Positions 1-11,970 of a DNA stretch of 64,000 nt are shown here, one piece after another. Position 1 is the stretch's first letter, and every line of letters begins with the position of its first letter. A program made the position numbers and the translations under genes. A model generated the notes under the pieces. It was not told the DNA's origin and made no database searches. It worked only from the letters and a program-made list of their open reading frames with translations. The stretch comes from Fratercula arctica (taxonomy: Eukaryota; Chordata; Aves; Charadriiformes; Alcidae), in assembly GCA_947846985.1 (NCBI GenBank), contig CANTUZ010000002.1, forward strand, positions 125,884,889-125,948,888, in the 5' to 3' direction.

Positions 1-3000
1 GGTCAAAAAGAGCATGATATTGCTGGAATCAGGAAGAATGTGGATGTGCAGACATAAAAAAAAAAAAGCTGCACAATTCTACCAGCCAAATTTTAGGTAC
101 TTTGCTTCAAATCCTATTCCAAAAGAAAGACTAATTGTCCCTCACCCAGAGGAGCAGAACTTGTTGAATGAAAAGATGTCGTCTTTTACATAGCAGCTTC
201 TCTCTTACCACTTTCTTAATAATTCTTCTTTTTCTGCCAGAAAAGAGCTGATCAAACCTGGTAACATGTTTACATAACAGCAAACATTTCATCTGAAATC
301 ATACATTTCTTTCAGATTTTAGTATTTACTGTAGCATTTGAACCGCAAGAGTTCCCTCGGCCAAAAACCAGTGGAGCTGCGTGTGGTGAGTCCCTCTGTG
401 TCCCCAGCCTGGCTCATATCACCTTTCTCTTCCTTGGGGCTAACAAAACCCTTCACAGGCCTGAAGAACGAACCACAGGTAGGTCAAATCCATATCCAGA
501 AGTTCACGGCAGTTTCATTACGATATTGTTAAGTTCCATGTTCCTGCTGAAAAGATGACATTTTCTATTGAATAGTGACATTTGAGAATATAAAACTAAC
601 ATATTACATTTCTTCTGAAATATTTGATTCAGCAAACAAGTGACAGACACAGATATTGCTGGCTTCATTGGCTTTTGCAGAAACGTTATACAAATTGTAA
701 TTTGCTCCCAGGTTTTAACCCCCTTTTTTCCTTTACATAGGCAAGTGGATAAAAAAGCAGAAGTACGAGCCATTTAAGAGAACAGCACAAAAACTTTTCT
801 GAAATTTAGGTTTTTTATGTGTGAGACATTCATTAAGAGCCAAACAGGGATTAGTTAGTGGAACACAGTCTCTGCCTTGAAGTTTTATATGAATATATCA
901 AGACATATCAGAAAGCTTTCTTAAGGATGAATAGCACACCCTGATACTAGACATGCAAATGCAAACACGGTCCTCGTTTCCTCGTTTCAGATTACCAGTT
1001 TTAAAACGTTATATGAAAATTCACCACAAAAGGCAATCTCGGACAAAAGCACTTAAACATTTTAGCGTCTACAGCAATCACTGCATCTTTATACAGCTTT
1101 GTTAACTACGGTGTTAAAAATGAACCGGGACTCCAGTTAACAGCCACAGCACTGTAAATTTGTTGTGGTGTATTAGAGAATCTGGCCCAGTGTGTGTCAC
1201 AGTTGTTTAATTCATCTAAGGTTGGCAGGGTTTCTTTTTTACTTAAATGTATTCACACCCATGCAAGCTGTCAAATTGGAATTACACTTAAGGGCTTAGA
1301 CCAAGCTGCAGCTGCAGCAGTGATGGGGGCAGGGAGAGGGGCGGATGCACCACTCCCTCTCCGGCTGCCCAGGACTAAAAAGGATGCCCCCTTAGCTGTT
1401 GGCCTGCTCCTGTCTTCCCTGAGTGTTGATTGAAGGTCTGCTTGACCTAGCTTTTGTCTGGACTTTACATTTCGTGTGATCTTAAATGACTCAGAGATAC
1501 CATTTTCATTTAGCGATGGGTAAAGATCAGGCATTGAAGAGAATATCCTTGCAGCTTTAAATGACCAAGACATCATCTATCGTCACAGCCCTATTCTGTC
1601 TGCTGCTAGAGCAAACTCTCTTCGTTAGAGCTGGGGAAATTATTTGCAGTAAAGCATTTATTCAGAGAATTTAGCCTTTTATTTTTTGCTTTTTTCCTAT
1701 TGAAATTTATCTGCAAACAGTCTGATTTTTATGTGCTGGCCTATTATCCAGAGTTATTCAGTGAGTTCTTTATGCAGCTGTATTACATTTTATGCGCTGC
1801 TCCTGAATTCCTCTCTGGCCATTTTTCTCAAGTATGAAGCAGTCATAATTTGTTATTTGTACAGGGTAACATTCAAATAAGTTTCCTAACGTTGCTTTCA
1901 TTTGCTTTTGAGCATCCTGGAGCACTGCTTAACTTAAGGCAGGATCTGTTGCCTAGAGGCATCTGTGCAGTCCAGGTGACACCATGGCTTTCTGTCTCTG
2001 AAGTATCTCCTTCCCTTCACTCCTGATACTGTCTTTGTGTTAGAATTTTTGACATCTTTCTATAATTCAAAGGGACTTCCTGGTATCCTATAGGGTTCTG
2101 GTGTTGCAAGTGTCTATGTATCATCCACTTCCCTTCATTAATTTGTCAACTCCATCTCAAAATTAATTGGCCTGACTTTGTTCTCCCAATAGCCTTGGGA
2201 AAGTTGTTCTAGAATCTCATTCTTTTGTTGGCTGGAGTCCTCCTAATTCCCAGCATAAAGTCATCATCACAATACTGCCTGCTACATTCATCTTCGAATC
2301 CTGGGACTGAGTGTGGGTTTTTTTTTTCCTTTAAGAGCCCTTTTAAAGCAAGTACAGAGCTTGATGCGGTACTGAAATTTTCCAACAGCATATTTAACTT
2401 TAAGCATAAGCGCTATAACTTTCAGAAATGTCAAATGAAGGCAAAACTATATGGCTACATTATCTGTATTAAAATAATTAACTAGTACCCAACTTCTCAG
2501 ACAGTATTGGTCATTCAAGCTGGAAATTCATCGGTACTACCTTCTTGATCAGTATATAGTATGCATGATTATGTTTAACAGTCAGTGCGATATCAGAGTC
2601 TGGAACTGATTTAGCTTCCATTCGACTGATAGATTACTGTTACCCTTACACACTTAATAGTTCTACTTTGTTGTGGAGAAGCCTTGATTTATTTTTCTTT
2701 ATGCAAACTAAGTTTCCTTTGTAATCACTTGACTCCTGGAGTTGGTCTTATACAACTAACAAATATTAGCAAACATGATAAAATCATCATGCTTGGTAAC
2801 ACATATTGCCAGTATCTATGGACGTTGAACAGTGTGCTTATGTACTGGCAATTCAAAGTCTGCAACAGAATTAGGAGGTCACAGAATGATATCTACCATG
2901 TGTAGGAAATTGATAGAGAAAACAAAGAAGGGGTGTGTTTACCTCACTATGCGTGGATTGCTGTCATGCAAGCTCATAAACTCTGAACTGTCTGTGAAGA

Positions 3001-4605
3001 ATTGTTAAAATCTCTAAAAATAATGTGATAGGCTGGTCTCAGACAAACAGTGAGTCTCAAAAAGAAGTTCATTTTGGGGGTTAGAGGGAATACTTATGTT
3101 GTAGACTTCAGGTTATTACAATCATCAAATTTCAATATAATTTAGAGAATCAAGGTTAGGAACCTAAGTTTGCCACACTGGAAGCAGTAGAAGTCTTGAT
3201 AGGAAAAAGTCTCTTTAGATGTTTGCTTTCGTGTTTGTCCTCTCTCCCAGCTCCTGGAGAAGGATCATGTCAATGTTATCAAGGTTTACACACCCCATGG
3301 GTAATCCAGTAAGTGTAACAAAGGATACCGTGTCTGTAAATTCCATGCAAGTACATATATGACAGTGGAATACTGTCGCTTTATTATTAATTCAGATATT
3401 CAGAGGCTAAATTATGTTCCAATGAACTCAGTTATGGAAATTGAAAACCGAAAATGTATTTATTTCAGAGCGACACATAATTATATACTTCTAGTTTGCC
3501 CCGTCTATTTTAAATTACTTTATGCAAATCTCATTTTCAAGGATTATGTATAGAGTAAAATTAGATGAGCCCTTAAATAGCTAATATAATATAATTGTGG
3601 AATTATTGTGTGTGTGCATAGCGTGCATATAAGATCCAGATGTTAATTAGTAAATCAGGTTGATTTAGCAAACAGAAATTTGTTCTGATGAAAAACTGAA
3701 AGGACAGACAATTACTTCCTAGAAAGTTATTGTTTGTACTATGAGCTCCCTGAAAGGAAAAAAATAACATGGCAAAAAGTATTTATATAAAAAAAAAGAA
3801 AACACCAATTAGGTCATGCAAGTCAGAATTCATCGCTCCCAGAATCTAATCTGATGGCTTTGTACAAAAAGACATGAGGTGTTTATTATGCGCATGGATG
3901 CTTTATGTAGTCAAGTTGTCCACTTGCGTATATCACTGCATTTCACCTCATAGTAGTGGAGTTAGGGCATTCTGCATCAGATGCAGATCTAGTGTCTTAA
4001 CCCTTCTTTTGAGGGAAACAGCTAGCTCCAGAGGGTTAAAAAATTCAATCAGATAGTGTACATTTCCCCGAACAAAAATCCTCCTAGTGCATCTCCTTGG
4101 ATGGATGGTGTTTATCCAAATCGCAACCCTGCACACTGTGGAAAAAAAACACCTTGAGTTAAAATATTTCAGCTTTGTAGACATAACAAAAGAAGGTTTT
4201 TTAAACGACAAATATAATAACCATAATTTGGGTCAATTTTGTTATTTGGCATCAAGCGGACAAGTCAGTTTTGCCTTTCTTATGAAAAGCTGACATTTAA
4301 TGCCTGAAAATAGCTGGAAAATGAATGTAAATTACTCACAAAAAAATATTGCCTCTACTAAAGCTGGCAACAGAAACTTTAAAAAAGTCCTATTCAGGCT
4401 TTAGCAATGAGTTCACTGCTTCCCAAACTCCCATTGATTTCAGTGGGAGTTCTGAACATATCCAGAGCAGGAGGTACTGCCCACATTTCCTGCTGTGGTA
4501 AAACCTGTGCCATGGTGACCTGTGATGGTTTATCACTAATGCCCAGGTCCAAAATCTCATTCACCAGGTCACAAAAGCTGAGCAGAGCATGAACACAGCA
4601 AGTGT
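1..4605. other. 5' flanking DNA, no gene seen
   Basis: AT-rich single-copy-looking sequence upstream of the NKAIN3 CpG island. Open frames here are short (about 100 codons or fewer), overlap on both strands and match no family I recognise. The only structures noted are short A and T runs and a small inverted repeat at 4426-4451. I see no exon, RNA gene or recognisable transposon. Confidence 0.6.
4426..4451. repeat. Short inverted repeat, old repeat-like motif
   Basis: AACTCCCATTGA is followed after two bases by TCAGTGGGAGTT, so 11 of 12 arm positions pair. Motifs of this kind (ACTCCCATTGACTTCAGTGGG-like) recur in bird and reptile DNA as remnants of an old dispersed repeat. I could not delimit a full element here. 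The hairpin is seen directly; the repeat origin is inferred. Confidence 0.4.
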
Positions 4606-5547
4606 CATGGAATTGCAGAATGACAGAAGGGTAGGGATTGGAAGGGACCTTTGGAGATCACCTAGTCCAACCCCCTTGACAAAGCAGGTTCGCCTAGAGC
4701 AGGTTGCACAGGAACGTGTCCAGGTGGGTTTTGAATGTCTCCAGAGAAGGAGACTCCACCACCTCGCTGGGCAGCCTGTTCCAGTGCTCTGCCGCCCTCA
4801 AAGTAAAGAAGTTTTTCCTTATGTTCAGACAGAATTTCCTGTGTTCCACTCTGTGCCTGTTGCCTCTTGTCCTGTTGCTGGGCACCACTGAAAAGAGTCT
4901 GGCCCCGTCCTTTTGACACCTGCCCTTTAGATATTTATAAGCATTAATGAGGTCCCCTCTCAGTCTTCTCTTCTCCAGGCTAAACAGCCCCAGGTCTCTC
5001 AGCCTTTCCTCCTAAGAGGGGTGCTCCAGTCCCTTGATCATCTTTGTAGCCCTCTGCTGGACTCTCTCCAGTAGTTCCTTGTCTTTCTTGAACTGGGGGG
5101 ACCAGAACTGGACACAGTACTCCAGATGCGGCCTCACCAGGGCAGAGGAGAAGGGGAGGATAAACTCCCTTTACCTGCTGGCCACGCTATTTTTAATGCA
5201 CCCAAGGATACCATTGGCCTTTTTGGCCACAAGGGCATATTGCTGCTTCATGGTCAACTTGTTGTCCACCAAGACTCTCAGGTCTCTCTCTGCAGAGGTG
5301 CTTTCCAGCAGGTCAGCCCCTAACCTGTACCAGTGCATGGAGTTATTCGTCCCCAGGTGCAGCACCCTACACTTGCCCTTGTTGAACTTCATTAAGTTAC
5401 TCTCTGCCCAACTCTCCAGCCCATCCAGGTGTGGCTGGATGGCGGCACAGCCTTCTGGGATGTCAGCTACTCCTCTCAGTTTTGTGTCTTCAGGAAAGTT
5501 GCTGAGGGTACGCTCTGTCCCCTCATCCAGGTCATTGATGAATATGT
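4606..5547 (-). mobile_element. CR1 LINE fragment, 3' part of ORF2 plus 3' end
   Basis: 5'-truncated CR1 non-LTR retrotransposon in reverse orientation. Read on the minus strand it begins in the reverse-transcriptase region (FINDLDEG near 5547-5520). It continues through the typical CR1 block MKFNKGKCRVLHLG near 5392-5350 and VDNKLTMKQQYALVAKKANG, then the C-terminal block with RTRGNRHRVEHRKF and EHWNRLP (4888-4694). The 3' end is the usual GGTCCCTTCCAATCC sequence near 4640. The frame is broken by at least two stops: one just after the ASR at 5171 and one in the GLEHPS/EERLRDLG block near 5012. It is therefore dead. A 179-codon plus-strand open frame over the right part is only its antisense shadow. 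The catalytic core lies in the missing 5' portion. Confidence 0.93.
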
Positions 5548-6475
5548 CACAAGAATATTTCAGACCATCCTAGCATCTAAAACCCTTTGGTTGTGAAAAA
5601 CACAGGTGGTATCAGTGCTGTCTTTTAAAAACCTAATGCAAGAACTTCAGCAAGCAAAGGAAAACAATCCATTCTATAGTCCATTTCAGATTATATAAAT
5701 TCATTCATTCCATTTTGAAGGACTTTTCTACACAAACTTGTACACAGTGAGAGAGCTGAAACATTTTTAAACAATGATGAACGGATCATTGAAAATGTTT
5801 GTCATTACACATCTACAGCTGGACACCTGATGGACTGTTCATGGTTTCAGTGGGAAAAAAAGTGCATGTTCTCCTTTGTGTTTATTCTCATCAGGGAAAT
5901 GTCAGTGAAAACACTCTCGGTGTATCTGCATCCATCTAAAGAAATCCTTCACCAAAAAGTATCTTTTATTCCCAAGAAATACTCTGAGGATAGAAAAAGC
6001 TTGGTTTATTGTGTAAACACCCTTTATCCATCTTTCAGTGGTTCTTTACAACAAATCTTGTTGTAAACTCCATTCCTTTAAACTACACTGTACCTCCACT
6101 CAAGTTTTTCCATGTTAAAATTGAGGATTGTAGCAATGTTTATTTACACTGAATGGTTCCAAATGCATCACTTACTGACCTGCAAACGAGAGGAAAGCTG
6201 TATTAGTTGTCAGCTTTTTGTTCCTATAGTTAATATGAGAGACAGTTGCAAAGATCTTATGCTTTATTCTAGCCTGGCTGTTCCTGGCTATAAGGATGTG
6301 GTACATCAAAGTGTGTTATACCAAAAAAAAAAAAAGAAAAAAAAAGAAGAGGTAAAGACAGAAAAAACAAACCCAAAGCTGAGCTGGAGTCTACTGCTGA
6401 CAAACTACAATGAGTTACATGTAGTCAGTCTGTGTACTTAGGGCACTCATGTTTTCAAAACTGCTTTCATGTTGT
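5548..6475. other. Flanking DNA, no gene seen
   Basis: AT-rich sequence between the CR1 copy and the GC-rich insert. It holds an interrupted A tract at about 6322-6350. The open frames (78 and 109 codons) are low-complexity or unrecognisable, and I see no splice-flanked exon or repeat. Confidence 0.5.
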
Positions 6476-6745
6476 CAGGTCCCTGAGGGCACCACCCGCC
6501 CTGCCTGTCCCAGCCCATCCCCACCGGGATCCCCCAGGGCCCAGGACCCCATTTCAGCCCCCGCAAGGGCCATCAGTCCCTGCCCCAGTGACGCCCCAGC
6601 ACACCCTGTCTCCATCGCCCCACAGCCCTGCCCTCCCTGGCCGTGGGCTGATGTCCTGTCCTGGCATCAGCCCGTCCTCGTCCCCGTGGGCCTGCCCAGC
6701 CATCGCGGGGCTGTGCCCGACCCTGGTTCCCCACATCGGGCCTTA
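6476..6745. other. Isolated C-rich GC island of unknown origin
   Basis: About 270 bases of strongly C-rich plus-strand sequence with sharp borders against AT-rich flanks. Several frames are open across it, the plus-strand ones proline-rich, as expected from composition alone. It contains a perfect 9-bp inverted repeat, GGGCTGATG / CATCAGCCC, at 6645-6673. On the right it passes into TTTTTAAAATAAAAAAAACAACAC, which contains AATAAA followed by an A-rich run, so a retroposed fragment with a tail is possible. On the left it follows a pyrimidine-rich TTTCATGTTGTCAG, which resembles a splice acceptor. An old transposon part, a regulatory GC island or a lncRNA terminal exon are all possible. I do not recognise a family. 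Confidence 0.4.
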
Positions 6746-8973
6746 TCATTTAAAACACTATTTTTAAAATAAAAAAAACAACACTCATAATGAACATATA
6801 TTTCCATTCCATAAAGTAACTTGCATTTTAATGAAGAGTAGAGTTTTCTAGCAGCAGGTGTTAACATCGAAATGAAAAATTAGATCATTATATTGTGTAT
6901 CTGCCTTCAGAAGGATAAATTGAAAATAGGATTTACTGAAAACACAGATAATATCTTGAAACCCTCATTTGTCTTTGAAGGTATATTAAATTTCATGGGA
7001 TTTCTAGTTTGCTTGAGGTATTTCAAGACTGCTTGGGGAATACACAGTGGAATGTTTTTCTAAGCTCTTACAACTGTATGTCTGCCTAACATGTGACCTG
7101 TTGATAGCTATATGGAAGCGTGTTTTGATCCCTCTATCCTCTCTCATTCTGGGAAAGCTTAAAAAGTAATTACAAAGCTTCTGTTTTCCAGTCTTTCTGC
7201 CTTAAATGCCAAAATTAAAGGTGAAATCCAAGGACACGGGTATCTCTTCTTAAACTCTGATTCTGAAGACCCTGAATGTACTTACCTAATCTCTGCACAA
7301 TATCTAGGGCTACTCTCAGTGTTTAAAATCAAGTAAATACCACAAATCTTTTCAGGATTAGGGTTATCCTCCAACACTCTTATTCATTTTAATCAGTAAT
7401 TTCCTCTGAATAATACTAATGATCAAAGATGGCAAAGTCAGGCTATGAGGGAAGTGTTTCTGCTGTCATCTGTGATTATTACTGTAGTCCAGTGGGCCCA
7501 GTTAACAAAACGCACCTCCTTAAGCCCAGGTCAGTGGCCGGATGAGTTTGATGCAGGTTGAGAAAAACTCCAGCACAGGCAGACAAGTAAATGGCTTATT
7601 AGATGAATAGTGTACACCGTTAAAGAGCTACAAGGACAGTCAAACACTATGAATTTCATTTTGTCCTCTTTATATGAGATCTTTTACTGATGGTTTTAGT
7701 TCTGAAAACCTAAAATTTTCATATCTTTGATTCTGAAGAATATAACCTACCAAGGAATAAACCTATAGGAAACAGAAGTCTCTACTACATAGTTGTGATA
7801 TCTCTTGTAGATATTTGTGATTCTAGTTTCCTATAAAGGTGAACAACCTTGGTTTTCTGCTTTGAATGCAGTGAGATTAAAAGCACAAGCTCTGGCGGCC
7901 TACAATTTTGGCTTTAGCGTAAGGAATCATACAATTATGTCAGGGCATGGCCATGTCTACATGAACATAAAGCTTTTGAGTACACGCTTTCTTTTCAAGC
8001 GTGCTAAATTTGCATCCGTACAGCGCATCTTGTTAGGCATTAAGCTAGTCCACAGAGCTTTTTAGTGCTTACACCATTTTTTTACCTACTTGGCATGCAC
8101 AGTACTATATTAGGGCTGTCTTCATTATGAAGCTGGAAATGGGCTTCTATGGTTATTTGACTATCAGCTTCTCTACCCAATTCATGGGGAGAGAATTCTA
8201 TAAAATACAGTCCTTCCTCTTTGCTTTGTACATGATATTATTCTTATATTGCATGCTCTGATGTGTTCTAGGACTCCTATGCTTTCTCTTAATCATACTT
8301 CATTTTTAACCTCCTCCTAACCCAGGTTCTTTCCCCTGTATCTTTCCTATGCCCAGTGCTTTCAGCTGTAGGGCAATTGCATCCTAATAGCATAGTTCCT
8401 TGTGCTCCTGTGGAGGTCATGTTCTATAGCATTCTCTTGTTAATTAACATTTTTTTACTACTTCCCAGACCAGGTGACAGTTTTTTGTTTGTGAAACCTT
8501 ATACTCAGGAATAAATTTGCTTTACACAACTGTCCTTTTCGTTTTGGGATCAGTTTTGGCTAGCTAGAGGACAGAAATTGCAAAATACTTCAGGAATATG
8601 AGAAAGCAAACAGCAAAACGTTAGAGATTCATAGAGCTCTATAAAACTTCTCTTAGTGAAGACAGGAATTTCCAGAATTTCCATCATTTACAAGGACAAG
8701 CAAAGATGCAACTGGTTTGGAAAAGGGTGGGGGTTTTTCCACTTTTTAGATGTCGCTTCAGAGACTTTTGTATGCTCTGAAAGTTACCAGCTCTGGAATG
8801 CAAGTCCAGTAACACAGAGATTAGAAATTGTGAAGATGGGCAATTTAAACTGTCTATACAGAAATAACCGCTATTGACTTTGTTTTGGTTTTGTTTTGGT
8901 TTTTTTTGTTGGGTTTGGTTTTTTTTTTACAAAAAGGCATTTTCTGCCTATTATAGTCTGGAAGACTAAGTCT
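6746..8973. other. Flanking DNA, no gene seen
   Basis: AT-rich sequence with no recognisable exon. A T/G-rich simple tract (GGTTTTGTTTTGG-like, then a T run) occupies about 8881-8930, directly upstream of the next CR1 copy. The stretch 7945-8065 faintly resembles old bird/reptile DNA-transposon relics (it contains CCATGTCTACATGAAC), but I could not define ends. Confidence 0.45.
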
Positions 8974-9461
8974 GGACACTGGACATCATTGACCTGTTAG
9001 AGCGAGTCCAGAGGAGGGCCACAAAGATGATCAGAGGGCTGGAGCACCTCTGCTGTGAGGACAGGCTGAGAGAGTTGGGGTTGTTCAGCCTGGAGAAGAG
9101 AAGGCTCCAGGGACACCTTATAGCGGCCTTCCAGTACCTGAAGGGGGCCTACAGGAAAGATGGGGAGGGACTCTTTATCAGGGAGTGTAGTGATAGGACA
9201 AGGGGTTCAGTTTTAAACTGGAAGAGGGTAGATTTAGATTAGATACTGGGAAGAAATTCTTTAGTTTGAGGGTGGTGAGACACCAGGTTGCTGAGGGAGG
9301 TTGTGGTTGCCCCATCCCTGGAAGTTTTCAAGGCCAGGTTGGATGGGGCTTTGAGCAACCTGGTCTAGCACCATGGGAGGTGTCCCTGCCTATGGCAAGG
9401 GGAGCTGGAACTAGGTGATCTTTAAGGTCCCTTCCAAGTCTAACCATTCTATGATTCTAAG
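8974..9461 (+). mobile_element. CR1 LINE 3' fragment
   Basis: 5'-truncated CR1 copy in plus orientation. The frame 9027-9242 carries the family's C-terminal ORF2 block: IRGLEHLCCEDRLRELG, then [11 protein letters not shown], then a YLKGAYRKDGEGLF stretch and RTRGSVLNWKR. A stop at about 9240 cuts it short. The usual 3' region follows, with CCTGGAAGTTTTCAAGGCCAGGTTGGATGG-type sequence and GGTCCCTTCCAAG. It ends at 9445-9461 in the octamer-type terminus ATTCTATGATTCTAAG, which identifies the true 3' end. No reverse-transcriptase catalytic residues are included. It is inactive. Confidence 0.95.
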
Positions 9462-10879
9462 ACGGCTTGAACACTGCTTTTCTCTGAAACAGCAACACCC
9501 ACTTGGTAACGCAGGTTGCTAAAACAATGGCTTGGACGGGTGAAAAGTGCCTTGTGCATCTTATCCAGGTCTTCAGACAGTTCTGCCTTAACAAAGAACA
9601 TGGGTTAATGTATGTCAGCTACTATCGCAGTACTGGAAGGTATCTGCTTTCGCACAAGAAGGAAAGGTAAAGATTTAGCTTCTTCTCAGAAGGGCACTAC
9701 CCCTGGGGAGAAATAGAGGGGGAAGAGTTATGGACCTCATCCCACTGATGTACAAGCAGGGCTGAATATGGTGCGTACAAGTAAAATGCCTTCAGCACTG
9801 GCTCTTGTAATTTAATTTTTCTGGTTCCTTACCCACCCTGCAATTCTTATTATTAATCTCTTTATTATTGGGTTTAACTAAAAAGATCTTGAGCATATTA
9901 AATACTTCAGTGAAGTCCAGAGAGATGATACCTGCTTTAAACCCTCTGTATAGAAAACCAATTATCCATAAAATTTACCAGTTCAGACTGGCACAATGGG
10001 TTCTTGGAAACTATCATCTTTTCAATTTACTTCCATATCTTCAAGTATTCATCCTTCACAATAAATATGTTCTCAGAACATGTAACTTTAGTAAAGTTTA
10101 GCCCCAGGTAGAATTTTATCTTAAAGCCATACACAGAAATATAAATCTCAGGCTGTTTTATTGAAGTTTTGTATATTGTGCCATGTGGGTTATGTTTTGC
10201 ACTCCTTACATTCATACCTAGTCAAATACATATCCTGGATGAGCAGAATCTGGTTCTTACTTGCCTTTCTTTTGTTCCTTCAGTTTGGTATATAAAACGA
10301 TCTTAATGCTTTCCTACTTAAAAGATAAGTGGTAGAAAAAAGCATCTTTTGAAATCTTATATGACACAATACTGTTTTGCAGTAGTTTTGTAATTATTTG
10401 ACTATTGTCACTACCATTTAATGCATAAATTAAAAGTTGCATGTGTTGTATGCTTCAGTGTTATTTGGCAGAAGTCTGTGTATCATGGAAGAGCAGCTGG
10501 TAACAGGCTGTAAGAAAGCACTGTCTGGTGAGCGGAACCTGGCACTTTTGCCTTAATGCCTGTAAAAAATAATCTGATTTATCCATACTCTGTTGGAGAG
10601 GGGAAAACAAAAAGGTAGTTGACAGTTCATCCATGTGTAAAGAATATTTTTAAGAGACGGTGTGCATATTTGTATCTATTTTTCCTCCCTAAAACATTAC
10701 ACGTCTATGACCAAAGTGCACATAGAGATGTAGGGACCGCAGCTTCTCCACTGATCCTATTTCAGCTGCCCACGGCGAGGCTCCTGGAGAGCTGTAGTTA
10801 TTCACCCTCCTCCGTGCACGCAGGAATTCTTCTTTGCGACTCTCGGGAGTCCATTTACCTTTGCCAAGAGACAAACGAT
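9462..10879. other. Proximal upstream DNA of NKAIN3, no gene seen
   Basis: AT-rich sequence leading into the CpG-island shore. A 175-codon frame at 10619-11146 crosses from AT-rich into CpG-island sequence and has no recognisable domain. I judge it a chance frame made by GC-rich composition. No TATA box is evident near the later exon. Confidence 0.5.
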
Positions 10880-10963
10880 TGCCGGGGCCCGGCCCCTCTC
10901 CCCGGCGGCCCTTCCCAGCTCACACCCGCCGGGGGCCGCGGGAGCCGCCGGCCTCTCTCGGCC

Positions 10964-10976
10964 ACAATGGCGCTGC
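10964..10976 (+). promoter_or_regulatory. YY1-like site
   Basis: The sequence CACAATGGCGCTG matches the AANATGGCGGC type of YY1 site at most core positions. It lies at the upstream edge of the CpG island about 0.95 kb before the NKAIN3 start codon. The ATG inside it opens a roughly 59-codon frame that looks like composition-driven noise. Motif resemblance only. Confidence 0.35.
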
Positions 10977-11783
10977 CGGGGGTGGACGGGAACACCCCCT
11001 CCCCCGGCACCGCCTGTCAGCGGCCGAGGAGGGGATTAAAGAGCCCGAGGGCCAGCCTGGGACACCCAGGCCCCTCACCTGCCCGCGGTGAAGCCCGCTG
11101 GCCCTGCCCGCCCGCGGGAGCAGAGGGCGGGGAAGGGGCTCCCTGAGGTACCTCCCGCGCTCCCCGGGAGCGGGCACCCGGCCTCTGCCCGAGGGACTCC
11201 CTGAGGAGCCGGGGACCGGCCGCCTCCGCCCGGCGCAGCGCAAGCCGCCAACAACGGCCCGCCGCCCGCTCCCGGGCTTCCCCGGCCGCCCCGGGGCCGG
11301 CCCCGCCTCCGCCGCCCAAGTCCCTTGAACTTTCCCCGGGCTCCCGCAACAAGCGGCCCGCGCCGGGCTGCCTCGGCCGCCGCTGCCCGCAACAGCCCCC
11401 TGCCCCTCCTCCGCCCCCTCGAGTTGCCCTCGCAGCTTCCGAAATCGCCCGCAAACCGCCCACCCCAGGGGACTCCCGGCGCGGCGCCCTGAGGAGTGCC
11501 CGCCGCCGCCGCTCCTCTCCCCCTCACACCTACCGCAGCCCCCCGCTCGCCGCCCCCTCCGCCCTCCCTCGCACGCCCACCCGCGGCGCCCCCCACCCAG
11601 CCCCCCGCCTCCCCTCTGCCCACCCCCGCCCCGCTCCGCACACGCCCACCCCCGTCCCCTGCCCCTTCCCCACAGCCGCCGCCGGCTCCTCTCCCCGCGG
11701 CCGCGCTGACCTCCGCGCTCTCCTTCCCGCCGCCGAGGAGGAGCCCCCTCAACAAAGGAGGGGGGAGCGGCGAAAGGCGGGGG

Positions 11784-11812
11784 GACGGACAGACAGACAG
11801 ACACACACACAC
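11784..11812 (+). repeat. GACA/CA microsatellite in the probable 5' leader
   Basis: GGACGGAC followed by AGAC repeats and then a CA run, about 105 bases before the NKAIN3 start codon. Likely length-polymorphic. If transcription starts upstream of it, it lies in the 5' untranslated region. Confidence 0.8.
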
Positions 11813-11827
11813 GGCGGCTCCGTCCGG

Positions 11828-11836
11828 ATGCGGTGA
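11828..11836 (+). other. Minimal upstream ORF (ATG CGG TGA)
   Basis: The first ATG upstream of the main start in the probable leader is followed by a single CGG codon and TGA, giving a two-residue uORF ending 80 bases before the NKAIN3 ATG. Its context (CCGGATGC) is weak to moderate. It matters only if the transcription start is upstream of 11828. The overlapping CGGTGAGC could also serve as a splice donor for an alternative leader exon. Confidence 0.45.
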
Positions 11837-11916
11837 GCCCCCCGCTTCGCCTCCGGGGGGGCCGCGTCGGCGCGGGAGGGAAGGAGAGGAGAAGCGGCTT
11901 CTCCCCGGCTGCCACC

Positions 11917-11970
11917 ATGGGCTGCTGCACGGGGCGCTGCACGCTGATCTTCCTCTGCTCGCTGCAGCTG
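11917..11970 (+). CDS. NKAIN3: NKAIN3 exon 1 (coding part), partial gene
   Basis: This is the first coding exon of a Na+/K+-transporting ATPase interacting protein. Members are four-pass plasma-membrane proteins, mainly neuronal, reported to bind the beta-1 subunit of the Na,K-ATPase. The ATG sits in a full Kozak context (GCCACCATGG). It encodes 18 residues, MGCCTGRCTLIFLCSLQL, and stops at CAGCTG|GTGAGT, a consensus donor leaving a phase-0 intron. The MGxCxGRC start and the hydrophobic run from residue 9, the beginning of the first membrane segment, are the NKAIN family signature. The MGCC-T-GRC form is what I associate with NKAIN3 rather than NKAIN1, 2 or 4. Cysteines at 3, 4, 8 and 14 are notable as possible acylation sites. 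Exon 2, which in this family encodes the ALERQIFDFLG region, is not in the window, so the gene continues beyond the right edge. An in-frame upstream extension from a GTG at 11833 is open but has no support as a start. Confidence 0.88.

Noticed and set aside
5034..5573. 179-codon plus-strand frame
   Set aside because: Antisense shadow of the minus-strand CR1 ORF2 fragment.
10619..11146. 175-codon plus-strand frame with an internal ATGGCGCTG start
   Set aside because: It spans AT-rich flank and CpG island without domain, splice signal or conserved-looking segment. The ATG sits in a YY1-like site.
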